Part shown: piece by piece, positions 6,016-6,159 of the stretch | Numbering within the stretch: position 1 is the stretch's first letter | Layout of the letters: every line of letters begins with the position of its first letter | Assembly (NCBI GenBank): GCA_008671285.1 | Contig: RPYR01000129.1 | Span: forward strand, 1-6,159 | Source: Collinsella aerofaciens | GTDB lineage: Bacteria > Actinomycetota > Coriobacteriia > Coriobacteriales > Coriobacteriaceae | Direction: 5' to 3' | DNA length: 6,159 nt | Position numbers and translations under genes: made by a program | The notes under the pieces: model-generated | What the model was told of the DNA's origin: nothing | The model's database searches: none | The model's input: the letters and a program-made list of their open reading frames with translations, nothing else

Positions 6016-6159
6016 TGTTTGGGGGTGCGGACGATTTCTTGGACCGCGCCTAGGCGTATCCAAGCTTCCTGCGGTACTCCATCGGGCTCAGCCACCCGAG
6101 GGACTTCTTGATCCGCTCCTCACGATAGTACACGAGGTAGGCCTCGAGCCTTCCCATGA
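6016..6159 (-). mobile_element. IS3-family insertion sequence, transposase-proximal end (cut by window edge)
   Basis: The transposase tail places an IS end within the roughly 60 bases after its stop codon. A plausible outer end is TG at 6016, because IS3-family ends usually read 5'-TG...CA-3'; the next bases (TGTTTGGGGGTGCGGAC, later CTTGGACC) loosely recall IS150-group ends, which contain TTGGAC. The other end and any target duplication lie outside the window, so the boundary is provisional. Confidence 0.5.
6050..6159 (-). CDS. IS3-family transposase (OrfB), C-terminal tail, partial
   Basis: Read on the minus strand, the last 35 codons end at a TAG (6052-6050) and give a tail containing EAYLVYYREERIKKSLGWLS and PMEYRRKLGYA. 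This matches the C-terminal end of the DDE integrase domain in IS3-family OrfB proteins, whose typical pattern is YN..R.H.SLGYLSP.EY. OrfB cuts and joins the element's ends; in this family it is usually made as an OrfAB fusion by frameshifting. The start and the bulk of the catalytic domain lie beyond the window, so I cannot say whether the gene is intact. The methionine near the edge is internal. The gene converges on the transketolase operon. Confidence 0.85.
   Translation of the reverse strand, partial: MGRLEAYLVYYREERIKKSLGWLSPMEYRRKLGYA

Noticed and set aside
4924..6063. Long minus-strand open frame opposite the transketolase C-terminal subunit gene
   Set aside because: It mirrors a well-conserved gene in GC-rich DNA, its low-complexity G, H, L, V and D composition matches no family I know, and it crosses the operon terminator.
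1..6159. A novel defence system, CRISPR array, phage module, tRNA or rRNA
   Set aside because: The five main genes belong to well-known families and fill most of the window. No regularly spaced repeat array, no cloverleaf and no cluster of unknown genes was seen.

Overview
The window is GC-rich, with strong G/C preference at third codon positions. It looks like an ordinary chromosomal housekeeping segment of a high-GC anaerobic actinomycete. The residue patterns of SecA, RF2 and the split transketolase suggest class Coriobacteriia, perhaps a Collinsella-like gut organism. That assignment rests on remembered sequence patterns, not on a search.

Layout from left to right. Positions 1-1705 hold the C-terminal two thirds of secA, whose 5' end lies outside the window. 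Its stop codon overlaps the start of prfB (1705-2853, peptide chain release factor 2) in a TAATG. A 166-nt gap follows, with two near-duplicate hairpins ending in T-runs, a TAGAAT -10 candidate, and a third, very good intrinsic-terminator hairpin that ends directly at the Shine-Dalgarno sequence of the next gene. That gene (3020-3910) encodes a YitT-family membrane protein. After 208 nt with dyad symmetries and a possible promoter comes a two-gene operon encoding a split transketolase: N-terminal subunit 4119-4949 and C-terminal subunit 4951-5892, one base apart. The operon is followed by a two-copy imperfect repeat and a 13-bp perfect hairpin terminator. The right edge (6050-6159, minus strand) is the C-terminal tail of an IS3-family transposase, pointing towards the transketolase operon and cut by the window end.

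How the genes work together. SecA (protein export motor) and RF2 (translation termination) are adjacent and probably co-transcribed. The transketolase subunits form one enzyme of the non-oxidative pentose phosphate pathway. The YitT protein is a separate transcription unit of unknown function. The IS element is accessory DNA next to the operon.

I see no undescribed multi-gene system, CRISPR array, phage or defence locus. The points most worth a second look are three unusual residues clustered in SecA helicase motif VI, an SPT instead of SPF stop-codon recognition tripeptide in RF2 (with no TGA stop among the six genes here), and the terminator that abuts the yitT ribosome binding site.
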